Positions 1 to 8,131 of a DNA stretch of 64,000 bases are shown here, piece by piece. The position numbers and the translations under genes are program-made. The stretch is from JANQPX01 sp050633905 (lineage in GTDB: Bacteria > Pseudomonadota > Alphaproteobacteria > Geminicoccales > Geminicoccaceae). The notes under the pieces are model-generated. The model was not told the origin of the DNA, made no database searches, and saw nothing but the letters and a program-made list of their open reading frames with translations. Location of the stretch: NCBI GenBank assembly GCA_050633905.1, contig JBOEHJ010000084.1, positions 68,094-132,093 on the forward strand, given 5' to 3'. Each line of letters starts with the position of its first letter. Position 1 is the first letter of the stretch.

Positions 1-323
1 TTCGGGATGCGATGGTCGCGAAAAATATCGACGTGCCGGTCGCTGTAGGCCTCTTGCCGGTCCATAACTTCACCATGACCAAACGGTTCAGCGAAGGCTG
101 CGGAGCGGGCGTTCCCGCGTGGCTCGGGACCCTTTACGAAGGGCTCGAGGACGATCCGGAGCAGCGCGCCTTGATCGGCGCCTCGGTCGCCGCCGAACAA
201 GCGAGACGCCTTGTGGTCGAGGGGATTGATGAGCTTCACTTCTACACGCTCAACCGCGCCGACCTCACCATTGCAACCTGCCGACTGCTCGGTCTGAAGC
301 CGACGCTCGCCCGCGCAGCCTGA
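1..323 (+). CDS. metF: 5,10-methylenetetrahydrofolate reductase, C-terminal part
   Basis: The first complete codon begins at base 3 and the gene is cut by the window edge, leaving about 106 C-terminal residues. The MetF family reduces methylene-THF to methyl-THF with an FAD cofactor in a TIM barrel, making the methyl donor for methionine synthase. The ending FYTLNRADLT is the characteristic last strand and helix of the MetF barrel. The stop lies 18 bp before metH, so the two are very likely co-transcribed as a methionine-synthesis operon. Confident despite truncation, because sequence and neighbour agree. Confidence 0.93.
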   Translation, partial: RDAMVAKNIDVPVAVGLLPVHNFTMTKRFSEGCGAGVPAWLGTLYEGLEDDPEQRALIGASVAAEQARRLVVEGIDELHFYTLNRADLTIATCRLLGLKPTLARAA

Positions 324-341
324 CAACAGGACAGGACATTC

Positions 342-3300
342 ATGACCGACTTTCTGACGGCCCTCGCCCAGCGAGTTCTTCTTTTCGACGGCGCGATGGG
401 GACCCAGATCCAGAGCCGTGATCTCTCGATTGAGGGGGATTTCATGGGCCAGGAGAATTGTTCCGAGGTTCTCAACTTGTCCCGCCCTGATCTCGTACGG
501 GAAATCCACCTTGGATATCTGGAAGCGGGCGCTGATGCGGTCGAGACCAACAGTTTCGGTGGATCACCGCTCACGCTCGGCGAGTTCGATCTTTCCGAAC
601 GGGCTTTTGACATCAACCGCCTCGCGGCCTCCCTGGCAAGAGAGGCGATCGACGCGCTCGCTGGCGATGGCCGTGATCGCTATGTGATCGGCGCAATCGG
701 TCCCGGCACGCGCCTGCCGTCTCTCGGCCATGTAAGCTACCAGGATCTTGAGGACGGCTTTGTCATACAAACGGCGGGTCTGCTTGAGGGCTCGGCCGAC
801 GTGATCTTGTGCGAAACTTGCCAGGACCCACTCCAAGTCAAAGCTGCCGTCAACGGCGCAAAACGCGCCATGATCGATGCCGGGGCGCGTCGCCCCCTGA
901 TGGTGCACGTTACCGTCGAGACCACGGGGACGATGCTGGTGGGCACCGATATTGCAGCGGCAACCGCGATCATCGATGCCCTCGACATCGATATTCTAGG
1001 ATTGAATTGTGCGACCGGCCCGCAGGAGATGTCCGAGCATCTGCGCTATCTCTCCGAGAATTTTTCCGGGTTCATCTCGGTTCTGCCCAATGCCGGCCTA
1101 CCGGAGCTGGTCGACGGCAAGACCCATTATCCCCTAGGCCCGGACGAGCTGGCTGGCTGGCTGGAGCGCTTCATCACAGAGGATGGGGTGAACGTGATCG
1201 GTGGCTGCTGCGGCACCGAGATCGAGCATATCCAGGCCTTGGACCGGATGCTCAGGAGGCTTGCCGAAGATGGAGATCAGCCCGTCGCGACCTGCGGCCG
1301 GCCGGCGCCGAAACAGCGAAATCCCGAGCCTGCACCCGGATTGGCTTCATTGTTCAGCGCGGTCGATTATCGACAGGAAAACGCCTATCTCTCGATCGGC
1401 GAACGCTGTAATGCGAACGGCTCAAAGAAGTTCCGGGAAAAACAAGCGGCCGAGGACTGGGATGCTTGCGTGGCCATGGGCCGTGAGCAGGTGAAGGAGG
1501 GCTCGCATGCTCTCGATGTCTGCACCGCCTATGTCGGCCGAGACGAAATCGCGGATATGACCGCCGTCGTCAGCCGCCTTCGCGGCTCTGCCGATGCCCC
1601 CTTGGTGTTCGATAGCACCGAACTCCCCGTCCTCGAAACCTCCCTCGCCCTCTATGGCGGCAAGGGCGTCATCAACTCCATCAACTTCGAAGATGGCGAG
1701 CAGCCGCCGGCCGCACGGATGACGCTGGCGCGGCGTTTTGGGGCGGCCGTTATCGCCCTTACGATCGATGAAGAGGGAATGGCCAAGAAGGCCGAGGACA
1801 AGATGCGTATTGCCCGGCGCCTGGTGGACTTTGCCTGCAATCAGCATGGCTTGCCGCAGGCCGACTTGATGATCGACCCCCTTACCTTCACGATCTGCAC
1901 CGGCAACGAAGACGATCGAAAACTAGGGCTTTGGACGCTTGAGGCGATCGAGAAGCTCGCGGCTGAATTCCCGGACATTCAAATCATTCTCGGGCTTTCC
2001 AACATTTCGTTTGGCCTTAACCCACCGGCCCGCCATGTGCTGAATTCGGTCTATATGGATCACGCCATGCAGCGCGGGTTGACGGGAGCGATCGTCCATA
2101 CGTCGAAGATCATGCCGCTGCACAAAATTCCGCCCGAAGAGGTTGAAGCGGCTGAGGACTTGATTTTCGATCGTCGGCGCGACGGGTATGATCCGCTACA
2201 GGCGTTTATGGCGCTGTTCGCCGATCGAAAAGCGACGACGGTCAAGAAAGAGCGGCCGGCGGAGGTGGAAAAACGCCTGTCCCAGCGAATTATCGATGGT
2301 GATCGGCAAGGCCTGGAGGGTGACCTCGACGAGGCGATGGCCAAGCATCCGCCGCTCGAGATCATCAATACCCATCTGCTGGACGGCATGAAGGTGGTCG
2401 GCGAGCTGTTTGGGGCGGGCAAAATGCAGCTCCCCTTCGTCCTGCAAAGTGCCGAAACCATGAAAGCAGCGGTCGCCCATCTGGAACCGCATATGGAAAA
2501 AACCGAGGGTCAGGAAAAAGGCATTGTTGTCCTCGCCACGGTCAAGGGCGATGTCCACGACATCGGCAAGAACCTGGTGGACATCATCCTCACCAATAAT
2601 GGCTACAAGGTGGTCAATCTCGGCATCAAGCAGCCGATCACCAATATCCTGCAGGCGGCGAACGAGAACCGCGCGGATGCTATCGGCATGTCCGGGCTTT
2701 TGGTGAAGTCCACCGTGATCATGCGCGAAAACATGGAGGAGATGAGCCGGCAAGGAGTTGACACACCGGTCATGCTCGGCGGCGCTGCCCTCACCCGGCA
2801 ATATGTCGAGGATGATTGTGCCAAGGCCCTTTCTTCAGGCAAGGTAGCCTATGCTAGAGATGCCTTCGATGGCCTCCATCTCATGGACAAAATTGTTACT
2901 GGCAAGTTCGAAATGCATCTCGACGAGCAAAAGGAGAAGGCGGCGAACCGACCGAAAAAGCGCGGCAAGCCAAGAACGCTTGAATCGATGGATGCCGTGC
3001 CCGTGACGCTTCGCCCGATCGAAGTCGAGGAAACCAGGCTCCGGCGAAACGAGCTTTCCAAGGGCGTGGACGTCCCAAAGCCGCCGTTTCTCGGCCCTCG
3101 CATCCTGGAAGATGTGTCGGTTAGAGCGTTGCTGCCATTTTTAAATGATAACATGCTCTATCAGTTCCATTGGGGTTATAAAAAGGACGGTCGGTCGCTC
3201 GACGACTTCCTGAAATGGGCGAATAAAGAGTTAAAGCCTCTGCTGAGCGATCTGGTGGAGGAGGCTGAGCGGGAGCGGGTGTTCCAGCCGACGGCCGCCT

Positions 3301-3866
3301 ATGGCTACTGGCCGGCCGCCGGCGACGGCAATGATGTCCTGCTCTTCGCGCCGGAGGATCCGGCCAAGGAAATCGCCCGTTTTTCTCTGCCCCGCCAAAA
3401 AAAGGAAAATGGCCTCTGCATCGCCGACTTCCTCCGTGATGCCAACCAACCCGAAAGAGATGTGCTTGGGCTGCAGGTGGTGACCGTGGGCCAGCGCGCC
3501 TCCGAGGTCGCAAGGGAATGGTTCGCTGCTGATCGCTACAACGACTATGTCCGCCTCCACGGCCTCGGCGTTGAACTCGCCGAAGCACTCGCCGAATATG
3601 TCCACAAGAAAATCCGCGGTGAGCTTGGCTTCGGTCATCTGGATGACCGCGATCGTGCCGCCCTAATCAAGCAAGGTTATCGCGGCTCACGTTATTCCTT
3701 CGGTTACCCAGCCTGCCCGAACGTCGCCGATCAAAACCAACTCCTCGCCCTCCTCGGCGCGGACAAAATCGGCATCGAACTCGGCGACGAAGACCAGCTC
3801 TGGCCGGAACAATCCACCAGCGCCGTCGTTCTCCATCACCCCCAAGCGCGCTATTTCAACGTGTGA
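342..3866 (+). CDS. metH: Cobalamin-dependent methionine synthase
   Basis: 1174 residues, close to the roughly 1230 of E. coli MetH and with all modules in one chain. It transfers the methyl group of methyl-THF to homocysteine through cobalamin. Domains in order: homocysteine barrel (about 1-310) with zinc cysteines C223 (GLNCATGP) and C289/C290 (GGCCGTE); pterin-binding barrel (about 340-590); cobalamin cap and Rossmann domains, with the DVHDIGKNL motif giving the cobalt ligand His739; SAM-dependent reactivation domain (about 880-1174, with RGSRYSFGYPACP). It follows metF by 18 bp. No cobalamin or SAM riboswitch can sit between them. It looks intact and functional. Confidence 0.97.
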   Translation: MTDFLTALAQRVLLFDGAMGTQIQSRDLSIEGDFMGQENCSEVLNLSRPDLVREIHLGYLEAGADAVETNSFGGSPLTLGEFDLSERAFDINRLAASLAREAIDALAGDGRDRYVIGAIGPGTRLPSLGHVSYQDLEDGFVIQTAGLLEGSADVILCETCQDPLQVKAAVNGAKRAMIDAGARRPLMVHVTVETTGTMLVGTDIAAATAIIDALDIDILGLNCATGPQEMSEHLRYLSENFSGFISVLPNAGLPELVDGKTHYPLGPDELAGWLERFITEDGVNVIGGCCGTEIEHIQALDRMLRRLAEDGDQPVATCGRPAPKQRNPEPAPGLASLFSAVDYRQENAYLSIGERCNANGSKKFREKQAAEDWDACVAMGREQVKEGSHALDVCTAYVGRDEIADMTAVVSRLRGSADAPLVFDSTELPVLETSLALYGGKGVINSINFEDGEQPPAARMTLARRFGAAVIALTIDEEGMAKKAEDKMRIARRLVDFACNQHGLPQADLMIDPLTFTICTGNEDDRKLGLWTLEAIEKLAAEFPDIQIILGLSNISFGLNPPARHVLNSVYMDHAMQRGLTGAIVHTSKIMPLHKIPPEEVEAAEDLIFDRRRDGYDPLQAFMALFADRKATTVKKERPAEVEKRLSQRIIDGDRQGLEGDLDEAMAKHPPLEIINTHLLDGMKVVGELFGAGKMQLPFVLQSAETMKAAVAHLEPHMEKTEGQEKGIVVLATVKGDVHDIGKNLVDIILTNNGYKVVNLGIKQPITNILQAANENRADAIGMSGLLVKSTVIMRENMEEMSRQGVDTPVMLGGAALTRQYVEDDCAKALSSGKVAYARDAFDGLHLMDKIVTGKFEMHLDEQKEKAANRPKKRGKPRTLESMDAVPVTLRPIEVEETRLRRNELSKGVDVPKPPFLGPRILEDVSVRALLPFLNDNMLYQFHWGYKKDGRSLDDFLKWANKELKPLLSDLVEEAERERVFQPTAAYGYWPAAGDGNDVLLFAPEDPAKEIARFSLPRQKKENGLCIADFLRDANQPERDVLGLQVVTVGQRASEVAREWFAADRYNDYVRLHGLGVELAEALAEYVHKKIRGELGFGHLDDRDRAALIKQGYRGSRYSFGYPACPNVADQNQLLALLGADKIGIELGDEDQLWPEQSTSAVVLHHPQARYFNV

Positions 3867-4001
3867 ATTTTGGAGCAGGAATCGCGAGAAGTCTTGTTTC
3901 TAGGTCGTGTCAAAAGGTTGCGTACCAACGGTCTGTCTGAAGTTTTGGAACATTTTTGACGGTAGAGGATCGCCCTAAAACAACAGGAAAATGACTTCAG
4001 T

Positions 4002-4023
4002 ACTGTGCCATTCGCCACAGTCC
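4002..4023. terminator. Short stem-loop after HEAT-repeat gene
   Basis: ACTGTG and CACAGT form a 6-bp stem with an 8-nt loop, just beyond the 3' end of the HEAT-repeat gene. There is no strong T run, so intrinsic termination is only possible, not shown. Confidence 0.3.
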
Positions 4024-4027
4024 AGCC

Positions 4028-4861
4028 TTAAAAGCCGGGCACCGTCCTCGCTCTTAGCGCATGCAAGGCAGCAGACGCTCGTTTTCGGACCAGCTCGTTT
4101 TCGTCGTTCATGGCCCGTTTGAGCCCTTCGCTCAGCATCTCCTCGTGATGGGATGCCGCGACCCGGCCCAAGGCTGCCGCTGCACTTGCTCGGACTTTGT
4201 AGTCATAGTCCTCGAGAGCCTCAAGAAGTGCTGGCAACGCAGCCTCAGCGCCCGGTCCGAAACGAGCCAGTGACCAGGCGGCGCTCCAGCGGACATGACC
4301 GATATCATCGCTTAGATGATCGATGACCGCCTGGACCAAAGCGGCATCGACGCTGCCCCACTCGCCATTGTCCTCGATGACCTTGCCCAAAGCCCAGACG
4401 GCATCGGCGCGCACATCCCATTCCTCATCGAGCGCAGTTTCGAGAAGAACCGGCAAGGCGTCGCCGGCTTGTTCACCGACGCGACCAAGTGCCCAGGCTG
4501 CGTTGCGCCTGATCTGCGCTTCATCGTCGGAGAGTGCTTCGATCAGATCCGGCGTCGCCGTCTTAGCATCCTGGCCGATCCGCCCCAGGATCTCGATGGA
4601 CTGGTGACGATGTCTCGGATCCTCCTGCTTCATACCATCGACAAGGGCTGGCACGGCGGCTTCGCCCAGCGCTTCTATTTCTCGAACGATACCGGGCTGA
4701 GCAAGAAAATCCGCGCTTTGCAGCGCTTCAAGCAAGGCGTCGACATCGCCGGATGACGATTGTGCATGAGACGACCCAGAGGATAGTTGTGTCGCCAAAA
4801 AAGCGACCATGCAGAATGCCGTCGCGTTGCCAAGACTTGTCCGTTTGATGTGATGTAACAT
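4028..4861 (-). CDS. Secreted HEAT-repeat protein
   Basis: I chose the ATG at 4861 (277 residues) over an upstream in-frame start at 5005, because it gives a clean signal peptide (basic MLHHIKRTS, hydrophobic core, cleavage near SSHAQ). The mature part is a run of about five to six HEAT/PBS-lyase-type helical repeats with recurring patterns such as ALGRVG, ALGKV and SLARFG and periodic acidic residues. Such repeats usually bind proteins, and the exact partner is unknown. The copy is exported, so it is unlikely to be a phycobilin lyase. It lies downstream of the TAXI protein gene on the same strand but 283 bp away, so linkage is uncertain. Confidence 0.75.
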   Translation of the reverse strand: MLHHIKRTSLGNATAFCMVAFLATQLSSGSSHAQSSSGDVDALLEALQSADFLAQPGIVREIEALGEAAVPALVDGMKQEDPRHRHQSIEILGRIGQDAKTATPDLIEALSDDEAQIRRNAAWALGRVGEQAGDALPVLLETALDEEWDVRADAVWALGKVIEDNGEWGSVDAALVQAVIDHLSDDIGHVRWSAAWSLARFGPGAEAALPALLEALEDYDYKVRASAAAALGRVAASHHEEMLSEGLKRAMNDENELVRKRASAALHALRARTVPGF

Positions 4862-5122
4862 ATCTACTCGATAATCCCCCGATCGGCGTGCTTCATTGAC
4901 ACTACAAACACAGACAATGGCCGTTCCATCCGAGAAAAACGGTTCGATTGTTTTTTTTGGTCCTTTGTGTCGTCGGATGGTGACGTGATCACCTATCAGG
5001 AGCATCCCAGTTCCATCGCGCGCCTAGCGGTAGCTCTGGTACCAGACGGCTGGGATTGATCCCGACAACGGACCGCATACCCTTTGACTTTTGGGTTCTT
5101 TCTTCGAAAACGGTCCTAACAA

Positions 5123-5141
5123 AATGACGTGGTCACACCAC
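5123..5141 (-). repeat. Dispersed stop-adjacent motif, copy 1
   Basis: The + strand reads AATGACGTGGTCACACCAC, a member of the 19-bp family found at several gene ends in this window. On the minus strand it begins 3 nt after the TAG stop of the tandem TAXI gene. GTGGT and ACCAC can pair around a GTG triloop. Function unknown. Confidence 0.75.
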
Positions 5142-5144
5142 AAA

Positions 5145-7610
5145 CTAGAATGTTGGCGACCGGGCGCTGGGCACAGCTTCGATGTCTATTTCGGGTGAGA
5201 TCGAGGAGCGCGCATCGTCGTCGTCGAGTTGCTCGGTCAGGCTTTCCAAGGCGGTCACTCCTTGGGGTAAGGCCTCATCCGTTGCGGGAGGAGCTATGAT
5301 GGGTAAGGCTTCAGCGGCAGCAGCGCTGCCTGCCGGGGCTGTGATCTCAGCCTCTTCTTCGACAGCCTCAGCGCCGTTGACGGAAGGTTCGATGGCTGGG
5401 GGTTCGAAGGCTGGGGGTTCGATCGCTGCTGGTTCGATCGCCGCTGGTTCGACAGCCGGTGCCTGCTCCTCAACTGCGTCGCCTTCCCCCCCGGAAAAAT
5501 CAGGTTTCGGAAGAGCAGCCTCTTCGGGCGTGAAGGCCGCATCGAGCGAAAGTGGCGGGGCGAGCTGATCTTTGGTGTCAACGGCAACCGCTTCCCCACG
5601 CGCAGCTTCGACCAAAGACCGTCCTTCCTCGGCAACTTGACTGGCAATCAAGCCGTTGGCGTTCAGCCAATCGGCCGCAGAGGTAAAACGCGTCAGGCCC
5701 TGGATTTCCGCCGTCGGATCGACTTCCCACCATTTCGGGTGGCGCGCCCCCTGGTGCATATCGCGAAGGCGTTCGAAAAGCGCATTGCCGAAAGCACTGA
5801 TGGCCTCGTAGCGGGCCGATCCCGGACGCCATTGATAGGTCATGAGCGCGGTGCGCACGGCAATGGTCGGCACGCTCTCGGTGAAGGACGGGTCGATCAA
5901 TGTCGGATAATCGCGATCCGTGATCTCGGCTGGGCGGTAACTATCGGCATACTGAATAAAAGGTATCGGCATCAGCTTTAAGCCGCTATTGCCACCGATC
6001 CCGGCCAACAGGGGCAAGGGCTTACCGCCAACAAAAAAGGCAGCCGAAATTTCGCCGCTTCGCAACTTCTCGAGGGCGGCGTAATTCCCATAGCGTGTCG
6101 TCTCGACGGGAATATCAAGCTGAGAAAGGATGATCGACGCCGTGATGTCCGTGCCACTTCCAGCAGCACCAATATCAACCTTCTCACCCTTCAGGTCGAT
6201 AATGTTGTTGATCCCCTCACGCGTAACAAGATGAACTTCTTCAGGGAACATTTCTGTCAGATAGGCGATTTTATCGGTGACATCAGGATAGATATCTTGG
6301 TCACGTGCATAGGCGACAATATCGGTCCGCACCAAGGCCGAATCCACGCCTTGAACATAGAGTAGATCGGTCAAGTTTTGCGCACTGCCACCACCGAATG
6401 TGGGTAACAGGCGAAAACCGTAATCTGCGTTATTCAGCATGTCGGCGAGTTCGCCGACGGCGCGCGACGAGGTCTTGCCATCGGCGCCGGCGAAGATCGT
6501 GACCGCGCCTTTGTTCAAGGCGTCTCGCGCCTCAGCCGTGTTGTCGAAACGGGCGAGCAAATCGGGGATGACCTCAACCGGTGGCGCCGGCAATTCGACA
6601 CTCTTTTCCTGGAAGTAACGAAGGGCACCCTCGTGAACCGGCAACGGCAATGTCCCTACGGCCTGCTCGAGACTGATCTGGTTTGTCGCCGGATGCAGGC
6701 CGTGAAGGTATTCCAGATTTTCAAAGATCGTCTTGGTAATTTGATAAACCACCTCGTCATCGACATCGGCGCGCACGGCAAGAATATTGGGTGTGCCGAT
6801 CGTGAAGATATCGCGGCTTTGCCCTTGGTAGGTTTCAGCTGGGATGACGGAGCGCGCCCAGACGCGACGGCCCTGATCGATTAAAGCCAGCTGCTCGTCG
6901 TTGAACTCCAAGAAGGCGGCGGCTTGATCCTCATTCTCGAAGAGGTCCTGTACTGCCGCGATGGGCAAGGCTCCCGACAAGCTCATGCCTGTGATCTCGC
7001 CACTAGCAAGTGCTGCTGCGCTTTCGTCGAAATCCAGTTGGGCCAGATCAAAGTTGCTATCGATGTCGATGCCTAAGGAGGCCAATAAGGCTCGATTGCC
7101 CGACAATGTGCCCGACAGCTCGCGACCAAGGGACATGGATTGGCCACCAAGCGCGCTCACATCAGCAATCGTCCCGGTTTGCACCGCATCCTCTTGGACG
7201 ATGACGTGATGGGTGCTGGACCAAAGGGTGGTAATAGCCCTCAAGTCCTTGTCAGGCCCAGAATCAGCGAAGCGATCAATGCCGCGCTTCGCCTCATGAG
7301 CGGTAACGGCGGAGACAATACCGAACTGAACGGCATCTCTGCGCATCAGGTCGACATTTTGTTCCGAGCCATCGGTGTTGATCGCGGTCAGATCGACATT
7401 GAGGGCCGGAAGAAGCTTCAGCTTGACCAGGGTCGATAACGCAACGCCAACGGGATGATAGGTCCCTTCGGTCGCACCGGTACCCAGGAGAAAGGATCGT
7501 TGATCGGATCCTGCCGTTTGCGCACTGACTGAGGCAGGAGACTGAGCGACAACCACCCAGCCTACCAGAAGCATCGGAAAAGCGCGCGAAATCAAATCTC
7601 GCACCAACAT
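5145..7610 (-). CDS. Tandem-domain TAXI-family TRAP solute-binding protein with Pro/Glu/Ala tail
   Basis: The ATG at 7610 (821 residues) gives a good signal peptide ending near ASVSAQ. A TTG at 7637 would add nine residues. The mature protein holds two successive TAXI-type periplasmic-binding domains: one begins LGTGATEGTYHPVG (about residues 40-340) and the second runs about 365-680 (TFGGGSAQNLTDLLY, GAAGSGTDITA). It ends in a low-complexity acidic, proline-rich tail of about 140 residues with IEPAAIEPP-like repeats. TAXI proteins normally are about 320 residues, single-domain, and feed a fused TRAP permease; none is nearby. A paralogue is divergently transcribed next door. The ligand is unknown, and a sensing or envelope role is as plausible as transport. 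Confidence 0.8.
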   Translation of the reverse strand: MLVRDLISRAFPMLLVGWVVVAQSPASVSAQTAGSDQRSFLLGTGATEGTYHPVGVALSTLVKLKLLPALNVDLTAINTDGSEQNVDLMRRDAVQFGIVSAVTAHEAKRGIDRFADSGPDKDLRAITTLWSSTHHVIVQEDAVQTGTIADVSALGGQSMSLGRELSGTLSGNRALLASLGIDIDSNFDLAQLDFDESAAALASGEITGMSLSGALPIAAVQDLFENEDQAAAFLEFNDEQLALIDQGRRVWARSVIPAETYQGQSRDIFTIGTPNILAVRADVDDEVVYQITKTIFENLEYLHGLHPATNQISLEQAVGTLPLPVHEGALRYFQEKSVELPAPPVEVIPDLLARFDNTAEARDALNKGAVTIFAGADGKTSSRAVGELADMLNNADYGFRLLPTFGGGSAQNLTDLLYVQGVDSALVRTDIVAYARDQDIYPDVTDKIAYLTEMFPEEVHLVTREGINNIIDLKGEKVDIGAAGSGTDITASIILSQLDIPVETTRYGNYAALEKLRSGEISAAFFVGGKPLPLLAGIGGNSGLKLMPIPFIQYADSYRPAEITDRDYPTLIDPSFTESVPTIAVRTALMTYQWRPGSARYEAISAFGNALFERLRDMHQGARHPKWWEVDPTAEIQGLTRFTSAADWLNANGLIASQVAEEGRSLVEAARGEAVAVDTKDQLAPPLSLDAAFTPEEAALPKPDFSGGEGDAVEEQAPAVEPAAIEPAAIEPPAFEPPAIEPSVNGAEAVEEEAEITAPAGSAAAAEALPIIAPPATDEALPQGVTALESLTEQLDDDDARSSISPEIDIEAVPSARSPTF
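5386..5460 (-). repeat. Degenerate 15-bp tandem repeats in the TAXI protein tail
   Basis: The unit GGTTCGATCGCTGCT (as read on +) recurs about five times with variation, with GGTTCGAWSGCYG shared. It encodes the Pro-Ala-Ile-Glu-rich stretch of the tail. Such in-frame repeats can change in number by slippage without breaking the frame. Confidence 0.7.
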
Positions 7611-8131
7611 CTTGGTCGTTCCCACCTTGGAAGCCAATTGTCTTTTGAACCCTATATTTATCGGGCTGCTTAGGCGTTTTCAAAAGTGGAAGCAACCGAT
7701 CAGGCTGTTATTCGCAGCAGGGTCACAACATATTGTGTCAATTTGATCACGTTAGTTCCGATAAAAAACCCTTACTAGTTGAAAAAGGACTTATTGTTGG
7801 CGCCTTTTATTGACAATCCCTTGGTTGAATAGAAAGTACCACATCACAATTAAAGGAAGTGATTGCGGGAATTTCTTCCTGAGATGCGACGAAAGCTATA
7901 ATCATGTACCGCAACCGACGCATTGGTCTCGACATTTCGCCTCAATGTCGTAAACACGATGAGGATAATGGGTTGAACTTTTCCTTGGCCTGGGATTGTT
8001 TGAGGGACCTTGTTGATCAGAGCGTTGCAGGCGTTGTCGTTCGCAACCTGGTGTTACGTCGAAGTATCAATCCCGTCATCCCAGTTTAACATTATCCGTT
8101 GGTCGATCCAGAAGGTTTGAGCGCATAATTC
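7611..8131. other. Intergenic region between the divergent TAXI genes
   Basis: About 520 bp, visibly more AT-rich than its surroundings between about 7640 and 7900. It must hold both promoters of the divergent pair. A 61-codon reading frame on + (7904-8089) has no recognisable product or strong ribosome site, and I do not call it. I could not identify a convincing -35/-10 pair. Confidence 0.5.

Noticed and set aside
324..341. Cobalamin or SAM riboswitch before metH
   Set aside because: Only 18 bp separate metF and metH, too short for any riboswitch.
7904..8089. 61-codon + frame between the TAXI genes
   Set aside because: No recognisable product and no supporting ribosome site; the area is better explained as promoter DNA.
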